This document shows, in pieces, positions 41,499 through 50,100 of a DNA stretch of 64,000 nt. Where the stretch lies: positions 372,001 through 436,000 of the forward strand of contig NZ_JAYKKJ010000003.1 of NCBI RefSeq assembly GCF_035969385.1, given 5' to 3'. The notes under the pieces were generated by a model. It made no database searches. It was not told the origin of the DNA and saw nothing but the letters and a program-made list of their open reading frames with translations. Both the position numbers and the translations under genes were made by a program. How positions within the stretch are numbered: position 1 is the first letter of the stretch; each line of letters begins with the position of its first letter. This stretch comes from SELP01 sp035969385. GTDB lineage: Bacteria; Pseudomonadota; Alphaproteobacteria; Rhodobacterales; Rhodobacteraceae.

Positions 41499-42308
41499 AT
41501 GCGGCGCGTCTTCCTGCACACCGGGTTCCACAAGACAGGGACCACGTCGGCGCAGGCCTTTCTGTTCGCTAACCGCAAGAAGATATGGCCGCATCACGCA
41601 ATGATCCTGCCATTTCGGACCCGCGCCAACCGGACCCGCATGGCCGCCACCTATCATTCCTCCAGCCGCGATCCGATTTCGCTGGATGAATTCCGCTATC
41701 GCCTGCGCGGCATGTTCTCGGAAATCGACTTCAAGTCGGACCGGGGCCTGATCATCAGCGACGAGAATTTCAGCGGGTTGCGCCCCAGCCTGAATTCGGA
41801 CCCCGGTTATCCCGCCGCCGCGGATCTGGCCGAGGCGCTGGTGGACGAGGTGCGCGCGCTCTTTCCGGGCGAGGAGGTGGATATCACGCTCTACCTGTCC
41901 ACCCGTGCGCCCTCTGCTTGGCTGCGCAGCCTTTGGGCGCATGAGGTCCGCAAAGGGTGGACACCGTTGGGGCTGGACGAGTTTTCCGAGCAGTTTGCGG
42001 CCCTGTCGGACCTGTCGCACACGGTGCACGCCATTGCCGACCGTCTGCCGGGGTGCACGGTTGTGGAACACCGGCTTGAGGTGCTGTCGATGCTGCCTTT
42101 CGGTCCGGCGACCCCGTTTGTCGATTTCCTTGACCTGCCCAAAGCCGAGCTTGCCGGGTTCGACCGCCCCGCGCCGGAAAATCACAGCCCCTCGACAGAG
42201 GTTCTGCAACAGTTGCTGGAGTTGAATCGGATGGACCTCCCCCTAGAGGAGCTGAAGGAGCGCAAGCAGGCCGTGCTGCGCGCCCATTGGAAGAAGGCCA
42301 AGTCATGA
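41499..42308 (+). CDS. sulfotransferase-like P-loop protein
   Basis: A 269-residue protein beginning with a PAPS-binding-type loop, FLHTGFHKTGTTSAQAFLF, directly at the N-terminus. Later pieces such as LIISDENFSGL and DITLYLSTRAPSAWLRSLWAHEV resemble the second phosphate-binding strand of bacterial sulfotransferases. It probably moves sulfate from PAPS to a carbohydrate, lipid or small molecule, but the acceptor is unknown. It overlaps trmD by four bases and lies 11 bases after rimM, an insertion into a normally conserved ribosome-maturation cluster. No signal peptide. Confidence 0.75.
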   Translation: MRRVFLHTGFHKTGTTSAQAFLFANRKKIWPHHAMILPFRTRANRTRMAATYHSSSRDPISLDEFRYRLRGMFSEIDFKSDRGLIISDENFSGLRPSLNSDPGYPAAADLAEALVDEVRALFPGEEVDITLYLSTRAPSAWLRSLWAHEVRKGWTPLGLDEFSEQFAALSDLSHTVHAIADRLPGCTVVEHRLEVLSMLPFGPATPFVDFLDLPKAELAGFDRPAPENHSPSTEVLQQLLELNRMDLPLEELKERKQAVLRAHWKKAKS

Positions 42309-43108
42309 CGACCGAAAAGCCCACGAAATCCATCGGCCGCAAGGCCATCCGACCGACGTTCAAGCCGCGCGAGTTGATGACAGACAAGCCGGACCTTGCC
42401 GGGGCGTGGAAGGCACAGGTCATCACCCTGTTTCCGCAGGCCTTTCCGGGGGTCTTGGGTGAAAGCCTGACGGGCAAGGCGCTTCAGGACGGGTTGTGGC
42501 AATTGGAGACCATCGACCTGCGCCCCTTTGGCATCGGCAAGCATCGCAATGTCGATGACACCCCGGCGGGCGGCGGCGCGGGCATGGTCCTGCGGGCTGA
42601 TGTGCTGGGTGCCGCGATTACCGAGGCGCGGACCGGGGCGCGGGGCCGGATGCCCTTGGTTTACCTGTCGCCGCGCGGTGCGCCCTTTACGCAAACCATG
42701 GCCCGCAGGCTGGCCGCCTGTGATGGTGTCACCATGCTGTGCGGTCGCTTCGAAGGTGTGGATCAACGCGTTCTGGACCATTTTGATATCGAGGAAATCA
42801 GCCTTGGCGATTTCGTCCTGACCGGGGGCGAGATCGCGGCGCAGGCCATGCTGGATGCCACTATCCGCCTGCTGCCCGGGGTTCTTGGCAATGCCGCCTC
42901 GACCGAAGAAGAAAGCCACTCCAACGGGCTTCTTGAGCATCCGCAATATACCCGGCCGGCAAGTTGGGAAGGGCATGACATTCCCACGGTTTTGATGTCC
43001 GGCAATCACGGCGAGATTGAAAAGTGGCGCAAGGCCCAGTCAGAGGCCCTGACCCGCGCCCGCCGCCCGGACATGTGGGCCGCCTATGAGGCGCGCAAGA
43101 CCCGCTAG
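42305..43108 (+). CDS. trmD: tRNA (guanine37-N1)-methyltransferase
   Basis: A 267-residue SPOUT-fold methyltransferase making m1G37 in tRNAs for Leu, Pro and Arg, which prevents +1 frameshifting. An N-terminal extension of about 38 residues precedes the common start WKAQVITLFPQAFPGVLG. Seen are DDTPAGGGAGMVLRADVL, LSPRGAPFTQTMARRLA, CGRFEGVDQRVLDHF, the knot loop EEISLGDFVLTGGEIAAQ and SLLEHPQYTRP-like LLEHPQYTRPASWEG. It overlaps the sulfotransferase-like gene. The usual next gene, rplS, is absent; the following gene is convergent and overlaps by four bases. Confidence 0.96.
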   Translation: MTTEKPTKSIGRKAIRPTFKPRELMTDKPDLAGAWKAQVITLFPQAFPGVLGESLTGKALQDGLWQLETIDLRPFGIGKHRNVDDTPAGGGAGMVLRADVLGAAITEARTGARGRMPLVYLSPRGAPFTQTMARRLAACDGVTMLCGRFEGVDQRVLDHFDIEEISLGDFVLTGGEIAAQAMLDATIRLLPGVLGNAASTEEESHSNGLLEHPQYTRPASWEGHDIPTVLMSGNHGEIEKWRKAQSEALTRARRPDMWAAYEARKTR

Positions 43109-43725
43109 CGTTCCAGCGCGCCTTTCCCGGCCATGATCTTGTCCCGGAACTTGGCAATCCTGTTGAAGCGGGTCGCAGAGGCCTTGGCACTGTTGAGGTT
43201 GTGCAGATAGCTGCGCTGCCGCCCCGGGGTCAGCGCATAAAACGCCTCGGCCAATTCCGGGTCGGCGTCCAGCGCCTCGGTCAGCTCGTCAGGCCATGGG
43301 ATGTCACGCTCGACCTTTGGCGGCACGATCCCTGCCTCGGCATAGCCCATCGCCTCGGCCAGATAGGCGGCGATGATCGGCTCTTTCTCGATCACCTCGG
43401 CGGCAGAGGTCAGGCGGATCATGTCGGGGTTCTGCGTATTCTCGCCCTGACGTTCCAGTATCCCCTCGGGGTCTTTCATCAGCGCGGCCTTGAAAAAGGT
43501 CAGTCGGAAATCACCCCGAAATGCACCGATGATCACGATATTCCGGCCCGCGTGCATATAGCAGGGATGACCCCATTTCACGGTTTCCTCCAGCCCGGCG
43601 GCCAGACAAATGCGGCGTAACTCGTCCAGACCGGCAGACCAGATCCGGGCCGAACAATCCGGCGTGTCGAACCGTTTGCAGCGGCCGCAGCCCTTGGTGA
43701 AGAAATCCTCGATCTCGGTAATCAT
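43105..43725 (-). CDS. YdeI/DUF1801-type protein
   Basis: A 206-residue protein of the YdeI/OmpD-associated group with an N-terminal DUF1801-like domain. Visible are WSAGLDELRRICLAAGLEETVKWGHPCYMHAGRN, FFKAALMKDPEG, the linker PPKVERDIPWPDELTEALDADPE and the terminal AFYALTPGRQRSYLHNLNSAKASATRFNRIAKF helix pair. The latter resembles the C-terminal part of the protein at 243-818. Function unknown. It is the last gene of a minus-strand operon, one base after dacB, and converges with trmD with a four-base overlap. Confidence 0.83.
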   Translation of the reverse strand: MITEIEDFFTKGCGRCKRFDTPDCSARIWSAGLDELRRICLAAGLEETVKWGHPCYMHAGRNIVIIGAFRGDFRLTFFKAALMKDPEGILERQGENTQNPDMIRLTSAAEVIEKEPIIAAYLAEAMGYAEAGIVPPKVERDIPWPDELTEALDADPELAEAFYALTPGRQRSYLHNLNSAKASATRFNRIAKFRDKIMAGKGALER

Positions 43726-43726
43726 C

Positions 43727-45205
43727 TCAAACCGTCCCCCAGCGCAGCAAGAGCGCCTGTTGTAAATCGCGGGCTTTACGGTTCCAGGTTCGAACACCTG
43801 CCGGAACCTCGTCACCGGATCGTTTTGCCGCCTCTCGCCTGTCCAGATCGGCGGCGAAAATGGCAAAGGCCCGGTCCCCTCCGCCCTCGGTCCGGATATA
43901 GCCCGCAAGGGTCGACACGAAATTCAGCGTGCCGGTCTTGGCCACGATCTGCACCGGATGGTTCGGGATCGCGCGGTTGTCGGCATCGCGGATCGGGATA
44001 TCCTTGAGAAGCGGGCGCAGCCTGCCCGCGACTTCGGGACGGGACAGGAAGCGGACCATGCCACTCGCGGTGATCCGGCTGTCATCGCCAAGGCCCGAGT
44101 GATCGACCATGCGGGCCGCGACGCCCTTGTCCGACAGAAGCCAGCGGTTCATCTCGGCCGCGGACGACCGGATCGTTCGCGCCATTCCGGTACGGGATTG
44201 GGTTGTCGTCAGGCCCAGAACCTCGGCCGTCAGGTTGACCGAGTATTTCAGCATATCCTGCGCGATCTCGGTCAGTGGCCCGCTGGTCAGGGTGGCAAGG
44301 ACCGTCCCGACCGGAATGTCAGTGGCGCGCTCCGGGGCCGACAGGGTAATCCCATGGCTTCGGGCAAAGGTGCGGAAGACATCCCCCGCATAGAGTTCCG
44401 GGTGCCGCACCGGAAGCCAGCGGGCCCCGCCGTTGCCCAGCGCGCCGCGCGCCACGGTCCAGCGGTCCTCGGTCCCGCCATCTTCGTAGGTATAGACAGG
44501 CAGGTCCCGGTTGCGGACTTCCATCCGGGCCATGTGCACATCGGGGCGATATTTTTCGCTGCGGGCGTCCATCGTCACCCGATAATCACCACCGTTCCGC
44601 GCCCATTCAAAATGAACCCGGTTGAAATTCAGGTTCAGACCGGACAGCGCCGGGTTGTAGCCCAGATGCTCCATCTGATCGGGGTCGATCAGCGGCTGGT
44701 AGGGCAAGGCCCCGTTCCAGACCAAGAACCTGCCCCGCACTTCACGCAGCCCCGCCGCCTTGGTCCGGGCGGCGGCGTCGGCAAGATGATCAGTCAGCAG
44801 GGTCGGATCACCACCGCCCACCAAGATCAAATTACCATCTAAAATACCGTCCGAAATCGGCCCATCGGCAATTATCCGTGTAATGAACCGATGATCCGCC
44901 CCAAGATGTTCCAATGCGTATTGCGCGGTAAGAGACTTGCCCACGCTTGCCGGGGGCAATGGCCGGGCGCTGTTGTGCAGGTCGAAGGCCGCCCCGGTTT
45001 CAAGGTCCGCAACCGCGACACCAACCACCCCGCCAAGACCGGCACGGGCAACAACATCTGCGATGGCATCCCGGACAACCGGCACGGGCGCACCCGGCCG
45101 TGCGACCGGGCGCAGCGACCGCAGCGGCGGCTCGGCCAGGGCCGCAGTCGCAAGCGCAGAGGCAATCCCGCCAAGGGCGGCCCGACGAGTGAGGGTCGTT
45201 TTCAT
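43727..45205 (-). CDS. dacB: D-alanyl-D-alanine carboxypeptidase/endopeptidase (PBP4 type)
   Basis: A 492-residue penicillin-binding protein of the S13 family that trims peptidoglycan side chains and cuts cross-links. The active-site triad motifs are SVGK (Ser87, Lys90), SVN in YSVNLTAEVLG and KTG in VAKTGTLNF. The N-terminus has a twin-arginine-like signal (TRRAALGGIASALATAALA), so export through Tat is possible, unusual for a PBP. Periplasmic location is expected. It lies 42 bases after nadD and is followed by the YdeI-like gene. Confidence 0.93.
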   Translation of the reverse strand: MKTTLTRRAALGGIASALATAALAEPPLRSLRPVARPGAPVPVVRDAIADVVARAGLGGVVGVAVADLETGAAFDLHNSARPLPPASVGKSLTAQYALEHLGADHRFITRIIADGPISDGILDGNLILVGGGDPTLLTDHLADAAARTKAAGLREVRGRFLVWNGALPYQPLIDPDQMEHLGYNPALSGLNLNFNRVHFEWARNGGDYRVTMDARSEKYRPDVHMARMEVRNRDLPVYTYEDGGTEDRWTVARGALGNGGARWLPVRHPELYAGDVFRTFARSHGITLSAPERATDIPVGTVLATLTSGPLTEIAQDMLKYSVNLTAEVLGLTTTQSRTGMARTIRSSAAEMNRWLLSDKGVAARMVDHSGLGDDSRITASGMVRFLSRPEVAGRLRPLLKDIPIRDADNRAIPNHPVQIVAKTGTLNFVSTLAGYIRTEGGGDRAFAIFAADLDRREAAKRSGDEVPAGVRTWNRKARDLQQALLLRWGTV

Positions 45206-45247
45206 GTGTGCAGTCTAGGCAGGCGGCCCCAAAAACCGCAAGCGGGC

Positions 45248-45844
45248 TTAGCCCCAATCGCCCCGGTCACGGATCGCGGTCGAGCTTTCGGGGGTCATCG
45301 GCATGTTCAGGAAGGTCCAAGCCGGGGCCTCCGCCCGGCCCAGTTGCGCGGCAGCTTGCCCGTGCAGCCGGGCATCACGGTAGATCCGGGCCGCTTTGGA
45401 CATGCGCGCCGCGATCCTGTCGCCGGGCCGGGCAAGGACACCGACCGGCACCCGGTGCATGATCTCTTCCCAATCTTGCCAGCGGTGGAACTGGGCGAGG
45501 TTATCCGCCCCCATCAACCAGACAAAGCGGACGCCGGGGTAGATCGCCTGCAACCGCGCCAGCGTTTCGGCGGTGTAGCGGGTGCCGATCCGCGCCTCGA
45601 TATCGGTGACGGTGACACGGGGGTGGTCCATGATCTTGCGCGCCGCCGCCATGCGTGTGGCAAGCGGTGCGGGCCCGCGCGATTTGAGCGGGTTTCCCGG
45701 GCTGACCAGCCACCAGACACGATCCAGCCCGAACCGTTTCAACGCTTCGCGGGTGATATGGGCATGGCCCGGATGGGCCGGGTCAAACGACCCGCCCAGA
45801 AGTCCGATCACCTGACCGGGCCGCGCCACTGGAAAACCCTGCAT
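45248..45844 (-). CDS. nadD: nicotinate-nucleotide adenylyltransferase
   Basis: A 198-residue nucleotidyltransferase that turns nicotinate mononucleotide into deamido-NAD, the step after NadC. The HxGH phosphate site is H24-P-G-H27 in GGSFDPAHPGH, with WWLVSPGNPLK, the FVWLMGADNLAQFHRWQDW strand and the C-terminal MPMTPESSTAIRDRG (ISST-like) motif. The frame is open much further upstream but ATG 45844 has AAGGG before it. It sits between a propeller protein and dacB in a five-gene minus-strand series. It is usually near rsfS in other bacteria, which is not seen here. Confidence 0.94.
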   Translation of the reverse strand: MQGFPVARPGQVIGLLGGSFDPAHPGHAHITREALKRFGLDRVWWLVSPGNPLKSRGPAPLATRMAAARKIMDHPRVTVTDIEARIGTRYTAETLARLQAIYPGVRFVWLMGADNLAQFHRWQDWEEIMHRVPVGVLARPGDRIAARMSKAARIYRDARLHGQAAAQLGRAEAPAWTFLNMPMTPESSTAIRDRGDWG

Positions 45845-45873
45845 TCCCTTGCCCTTACTGGTTCCGACCCAGC

Positions 45874-46692
45874 CTATAGCCTGTATCGGACAAAAGCGAA
45901 ACGATCGGATTGCGGCGACCAGCAGGGGACATTGATGCTGCCCTGCCCACCGGTGAAGCGGATCAGCTCGCGGCCCGGCCCACCGGCGGCGGGCATCAGG
46001 CACAGGGCGACATCCAGATTGGCAGGGTGTCCCTTCGTCCCCTTCGGATAGGCCAGCAACAGGACGTGCCGCCCGTCCGGGGACGGATGCGGGAACCAGT
46101 CAACCGTCGGGCCGTCGGTCATCCGCTCCAACCCCGTGCCGTCTGGGTGCACGCGCCACAGGTCCACCTGTCCGTCTCGTTCCCCATTGAACCAGATCCA
46201 GTTGCCGTCCGGCGTGTAATCCGGCCCATCGACATGGTCGAATCCACCGACCAAAAGCCGTTCATCCGATCCGTCCAGCGCGCAGGTATAGGGCAGGATC
46301 GGGCCCCCGTCGCGGGCTGCAACATAGGTCAGCCGGGTCCCATCCGGCGACCAGCCGTGCCACCAGCTTGGGACTTGTTCCGTCACGCGGGCGGGCGTGC
46401 CGCCCCCGATGGGCAAAGTGTAGATACAACTGCCGTCGGTCACGCTGCTGTCGGAAATCACAAGGGTCCGGCCATCGGGCGATATCCCGTGGTCGTTGTT
46501 GCAGCGCACTGCCGTCCCCGTGTCGATCGGGATCAGCGCGGGGGCGTCAAGCGGCACCCGGAACAGCCGCCCGCCGCCATTGACGATCAGGTATCCGTCC
46601 GGGTGCCAGTTTGGTGCCTCGATATGCCCATCATGGGCCAGCAGGACGCTGACCCCCTCAGACAGATCAAACAGGCACAGTTCAGAAATCAT
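45874..46692 (-). CDS. TolB-like beta-propeller protein
   Basis: A 272-residue protein made of repeated WD40/TolB-like blades: APNWHPDGYLIV, NDHGISPDGRTLVISD, WWHGWSPDGTRLTYVA, GPDYTPDGNWIWFNGE, WFPHPSPDGRHVLLLA and VPCWSPQSDRFAFVRY, that is about six S/T-PDG units. There is no signal peptide, so unlike TolB it is probably cytoplasmic. The S/TPDG propellers bind proteins or small ligands; no catalytic residue is evident. It overlaps the upstream aldo/keto reductase gene by four bases and precedes nadD by 29 bases. Confidence 0.82.
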   Translation of the reverse strand: MISELCLFDLSEGVSVLLAHDGHIEAPNWHPDGYLIVNGGGRLFRVPLDAPALIPIDTGTAVRCNNDHGISPDGRTLVISDSSVTDGSCIYTLPIGGGTPARVTEQVPSWWHGWSPDGTRLTYVAARDGGPILPYTCALDGSDERLLVGGFDHVDGPDYTPDGNWIWFNGERDGQVDLWRVHPDGTGLERMTDGPTVDWFPHPSPDGRHVLLLAYPKGTKGHPANLDVALCLMPAAGGPGRELIRFTGGQGSINVPCWSPQSDRFAFVRYRL

Positions 46693-47723
46693 TCGTCTAT
46701 TTCAGCGGACTGCGCCCAAAGGTTGATCTTTTCCTCATCCGCGTATTCGTCGATCAGGGCCAGTTCCTGGGCTGTGAAGTCAAGGTTCCCGACCGCGCCT
46801 GCACAATCCACAACCTGGCTTGGCTTTGACGCGCCGATCAGGGCGCTGGTAATCCCGCCATCCCGCAGCACCCAGGCAATCGCCATCTGGGCAAGGGTCT
46901 GGCCGCGTGCTTCGGCGATCTCGTTCAGCTTGTTGAGGTTGGCCACTGCCCGGTCCGAGATCATCGTCGGGTCAAGGCTCTTGCCCTGCGTCGCGCGGCT
47001 GCCGTCCGGGATGCCGCCAAGATACTTCCGGGTCAGCATCCCCTGAGCCAGCGGCGTAAAGGCGATAGACCCAACGCCCAGTTCCGTCAGCGTGTCCTTC
47101 AACCCGTCCCGTTCGACCCAGCGGTTCAGCATGTTGTAGCTGGGCTGATGGATCAGGCAGGGGGTGCCAAGATCGTTCAGGATCGCCACCGCCTCGCGTG
47201 TGCGTTCGCTGTTGTAGCTGGAAATCCCGACATACAGCGCCCGGCCCGACCGGACGATGTAGTCCAGCGCGCCCATGGTTTCCTCAAGCGGGGTGTCGGG
47301 ATCAAAACGGTGGGAATAGAAGATATCGACGTAATCCAGCCCCATCCGTTTCAACGACTGGTCGCAGGAGGCGATGAGGTATTTCCGGCTGCCCCATTCG
47401 CCATAGGGTCCGTCCCACATTTCGTATCCGGCTTTGGACGAGATAATCAGTTCGTCCCGGTAAGGTTTCAGATCTTCCGCCATGATCGACCCGAATGCAC
47501 GTTCCGCCGACCCCGGCGGCGGGCCGTAGTTGTTGGCAAGATCGAAATGGGTGATCCCGTGGTCAAATGCCGTCAGGCAGATATCGCGTTTGACCTGATG
47601 GGGCGTGTCGTGGCCGAAGTTGTGCCACAGGCCCAGCGATACGGCGGGCAGTTTCAGGCCGGAGTTGCCACAGCGGCGATAGACCATCCGGTCATAGCGG
47701 TTTTCGGCGGCGGTATAGGGCAT
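46689..47723 (-). CDS. aldo/keto reductase, L-glyceraldehyde 3-phosphate reductase-like
   Basis: A 344-residue NADPH-dependent AKR close to E. coli YghZ/GpR. The N-terminal LKLPAVSLGLWHNFG, the tetrad residues in HFDLANNYGPPPGSAE (Asp, Tyr), IISSKAGYEMWDGPYGEWG (Lys) and DIFYSHRFDPDTPLEE (His), and the C-terminal GASKPSQV cofactor site are present. YghZ reduces L-glyceraldehyde 3-phosphate and some aldehydes such as methylglyoxal. ATG 47723 is taken (GGAGG-type site upstream) rather than an upstream codon at 47798. It heads the five-gene minus-strand operon that ends with the YdeI-like gene. Confidence 0.9.
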   Translation of the reverse strand: MPYTAAENRYDRMVYRRCGNSGLKLPAVSLGLWHNFGHDTPHQVKRDICLTAFDHGITHFDLANNYGPPPGSAERAFGSIMAEDLKPYRDELIISSKAGYEMWDGPYGEWGSRKYLIASCDQSLKRMGLDYVDIFYSHRFDPDTPLEETMGALDYIVRSGRALYVGISSYNSERTREAVAILNDLGTPCLIHQPSYNMLNRWVERDGLKDTLTELGVGSIAFTPLAQGMLTRKYLGGIPDGSRATQGKSLDPTMISDRAVANLNKLNEIAEARGQTLAQMAIAWVLRDGGITSALIGASKPSQVVDCAGAVGNLDFTAQELALIDEYADEEKINLWAQSAEIDE

Positions 47724-47868
47724 CGGAGTCCTCCTTGATTTGGGGACATCTAGACACCTGTTAGCGGCAACAGTCAAACCGCGCGGCAGGACCGGCAACC
47801 GATTGCCCCCGCCCCCCTTGATCGCTATCTAGGGCCAAACCGAAATTCCCTGACGGAGCCGCAATCCA

Positions 47869-49524
47869 ATGGCAAACTACCAGTTCGTTTACTTCATGGA
47901 CGGCGTGTCCAAGACCTACCCCGGCGGCAAGAAGGTGTTCGAAAACATCCGCCTGAACTTTCTGCCCGGGGTGAAGATCGGTGTCGTCGGCGTCAACGGC
48001 GCCGGTAAATCCACCCTGCTGAAGATCATGGCCGGCATGGACAAGGATTTCACGGGCGAGGCATGGGCCGCCGAGGGCGCCAAGGTTGGCTACCTGCCAC
48101 AGGAACCGCAACTGGACGAGAGCCTGAACGTCCGCGACAACGTCATGCTGGGCGTGGCCGCGAAGAAGGCCAAGCTGGACCGCTACAACGAACTGGCGAT
48201 GAACTACAGCGACGAAACCGCCGACGAGATGGCCCAGTTGCAAGACCAGATCGACGCGGAAAACCTGTGGGATCTCGACAGCCAGATCGACATCGCGATG
48301 GAGGCGCTGCGCTGCCCACCGGACGATGCCAATGTTTCTACCCTGTCGGGCGGGGAACGGCGCCGGGTCGCCCTGTGCAAGCTGCTTCTTGAAGCGCCCG
48401 ACATGTTGCTTCTCGACGAACCGACCAACCACCTTGACGCGGAAACCATCGCCTGGCTGCAACAGCACCTGATCGACTACAAGGGCACGATCCTGATCGT
48501 GACCCACGACCGGTATTTCCTTGATGACATCACCGGCTGGATCCTTGAACTCGACCGGGGCCGGGGCATCCCGTACGAGGGCAACTATTCCGCCTGGCTG
48601 GAACAGAAGGCCAAGCGGCTGGAACAGGAAGCCCGCGAGGACAAGGCCAAGCAGAAGACGCTGGAACGCGAACTGGAATGGATGCGCGCCGGGGCCAAGG
48701 CCCGTCAGGCCAAGCAGAAGGCCCGTATCAACGCCTATAACGAACTGGCCAGCCAGTCCGAGCGGGAAAAGGTCAGCCGCGCCCAGATCGTCATCCCCAA
48801 CGGCCAGCGGCTTGGCGGCAAGGTGATCGAGGTCGAAGGGCTGAAGAAGGCGATGGGCGACAAGCTTCTGATCGAAGACCTGTCGTTCGACCTGCCGCCG
48901 GGCGGCATCGTCGGCGTGATCGGCCCCAACGGCGCCGGGAAATCGACCCTGTTCCGGATGCTGACCGGTCAGGAACAGCCGGATGAAGGCACGATCACGC
49001 TGGGCGAAACCGTACAGCTGTCCTACGTTGACCAGTCGCGCGATGCGCTTGATCCCAATGCGACCGTCTGGGAGGAAATCTCGGGCGGGGCCGAGTTGAT
49101 CAAGCTGGGCGACGCCGAGGTCAACAGCCGCGCCTATTGCGGGTCGTTCAACTTCAAGGGCGGCGATCAGCAGAAAAAGGTGGGCCTCTTGTCGGGCGGG
49201 GAACGCAACCGCGTCCACATGGCCAAGCTGCTGAAAGAAGGCGGCAACGTCCTGCTGCTTGACGAACCGACCAACGATCTGGACGTGGAAACGCTGCGGG
49301 CGCTGGAAGATGCGTTGGTGGATTTCGCGGGCTGCGCCGTGGTCATCTCGCACGACCGTTTCTTCCTTGACCGGGTCTGCACCCACATCCTCGCCTTCGA
49401 GGGCGAGGCGCATGTGGAATGGTTCCAGGGCGATTTCACCGCTTATGAGGAAGACAAGAAACGGCGGCTGGGGCCGGACGCGCTGGAACCGAAGCGGATC
49501 AAGTACAAGAAATTCACGCGCTGA
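47869..49524 (+). CDS. ettA: energy-dependent translational throttle protein EttA
   Basis: A 551-residue ABC-F ATPase that binds the ribosomal E site and gates entry into elongation according to ATP/ADP level. Two ABC modules are clear: GVNGAGKSTLL with LSGGERRRVALC and LLLDEPTNHLD, then GPNGAGKSTLF with LSGGERNRVHMAK and LLLDEPTNDLD. Between them is the EttA-type arm/linker with a Lys/Arg-rich coiled stretch (EREDKAKQKTLERELEWMR region). Length fits EttA rather than Uup. It is monocistronic, with a strong terminator after it. Confidence 0.95.
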   Translation: MANYQFVYFMDGVSKTYPGGKKVFENIRLNFLPGVKIGVVGVNGAGKSTLLKIMAGMDKDFTGEAWAAEGAKVGYLPQEPQLDESLNVRDNVMLGVAAKKAKLDRYNELAMNYSDETADEMAQLQDQIDAENLWDLDSQIDIAMEALRCPPDDANVSTLSGGERRRVALCKLLLEAPDMLLLDEPTNHLDAETIAWLQQHLIDYKGTILIVTHDRYFLDDITGWILELDRGRGIPYEGNYSAWLEQKAKRLEQEAREDKAKQKTLERELEWMRAGAKARQAKQKARINAYNELASQSEREKVSRAQIVIPNGQRLGGKVIEVEGLKKAMGDKLLIEDLSFDLPPGGIVGVIGPNGAGKSTLFRMLTGQEQPDEGTITLGETVQLSYVDQSRDALDPNATVWEEISGGAELIKLGDAEVNSRAYCGSFNFKGGDQQKKVGLLSGGERNRVHMAKLLKEGGNVLLLDEPTNDLDVETLRALEDALVDFAGCAVVISHDRFFLDRVCTHILAFEGEAHVEWFQGDFTAYEEDKKRRLGPDALEPKRIKYKKFTR

Positions 49525-49548
49525 TCCGATCAGATTGCAGAATTCGAG

Positions 49549-49572
49549 GGGCGGCCAATGGCCGCCCTTTTT
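49549..49572 (+). terminator. intrinsic terminator after ettA
   Basis: GGGCGGCC at 49549-49556 pairs perfectly with GGCCGCCC at 49560-49567 around AAT, followed by TTTTT. Confidence 0.9.
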
Positions 49573-49603
49573 GCACGACCAACAGGAGGCACGCGCCCGC
49601 ACG

Positions 49604-49644
49604 GGTGGGCGTGGAACACGCCCGCCATGGGGCGGGCGGGCGTG
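49604..49644. repeat. GC-rich overlapping palindromes
   Basis: GGTGGGCGTG (49604-49613) pairs with CACGCCCGCC (49617-49626), one G-T pair, and the second half can instead pair with the following GGCGGGCG, so two alternative hairpins compete. This lies between the ettA terminator and the end of the thioesterase gene and may serve as its terminator structure on the minus strand. Confidence 0.5.
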
Positions 49645-49672
49645 TGCCGGGCCGCTAGGCGTCCCGGCGAGA

Positions 49673-50056
49673 CTAGCCTGACACTGGTCTTGGCCGCCCC
49701 TCGTCGTCGATCGCGACGAAGGTGAAGGTGCCTTCGGTGACCTTTTCCTCTTCGAACCCTGCAAGGTGGCGCAGCGCCCAGGCCTCAATATGGATACCCA
49801 TCGACGTGCGCCCGACCCGTTCGACCGTGGCATAGACCGACAGCACGTCGCCCACCCGCACCGGCCGGATGAACTGCATCGCATCAACGGCGACAGTGGC
49901 GACCCGGCCCTTGGCCCGTTCCCGCGCGACGATCCCGGCGGCGATGTCCATCTGCGACATGACCCAACCGCCGAAGATATCGCCGTTCACATTCACATCA
50001 TTGGGCCGCGCGGGCACTTTCAGGACGGGCGGGGCCTTGGGCGGTGTATCGGACAT
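49673..50056 (-). CDS. acyl-CoA thioesterase, YciA-like hot-dog fold
   Basis: A 127-residue hot-dog-fold thioesterase that hydrolyses acyl-CoA to free acid and CoA. Characteristic are VNVNGDIFGGWVMSQMDIAAG with the catalytic Asp, VDAMQFIRPVRVGDVLSVYATVERVGRTSMGI and TFTFVAIDDEGRPRPV. Length is normal. Cytoplasmic. It faces ettA convergently across the terminator region and follows a gamma-glutamylcyclotransferase-like gene on the minus strand with 44 bases between. Confidence 0.92.
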   Translation of the reverse strand: MSDTPPKAPPVLKVPARPNDVNVNGDIFGGWVMSQMDIAAGIVARERAKGRVATVAVDAMQFIRPVRVGDVLSVYATVERVGRTSMGIHIEAWALRHLAGFEEEKVTEGTFTFVAIDDEGRPRPVSG

Positions 50057-50100
50057 GGGTGGGCCTTTCGGACGGGTTTCACCCCGTCAGGATCGGCGGT

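Noticed and set aside
47761..49887. A 708-codon minus-strand frame antisense to ettA
   Set aside because: ettA is unmistakable on the plus strand; the antisense frame is Gly/Leu/Val-rich without any domain and runs across the ettA terminator.
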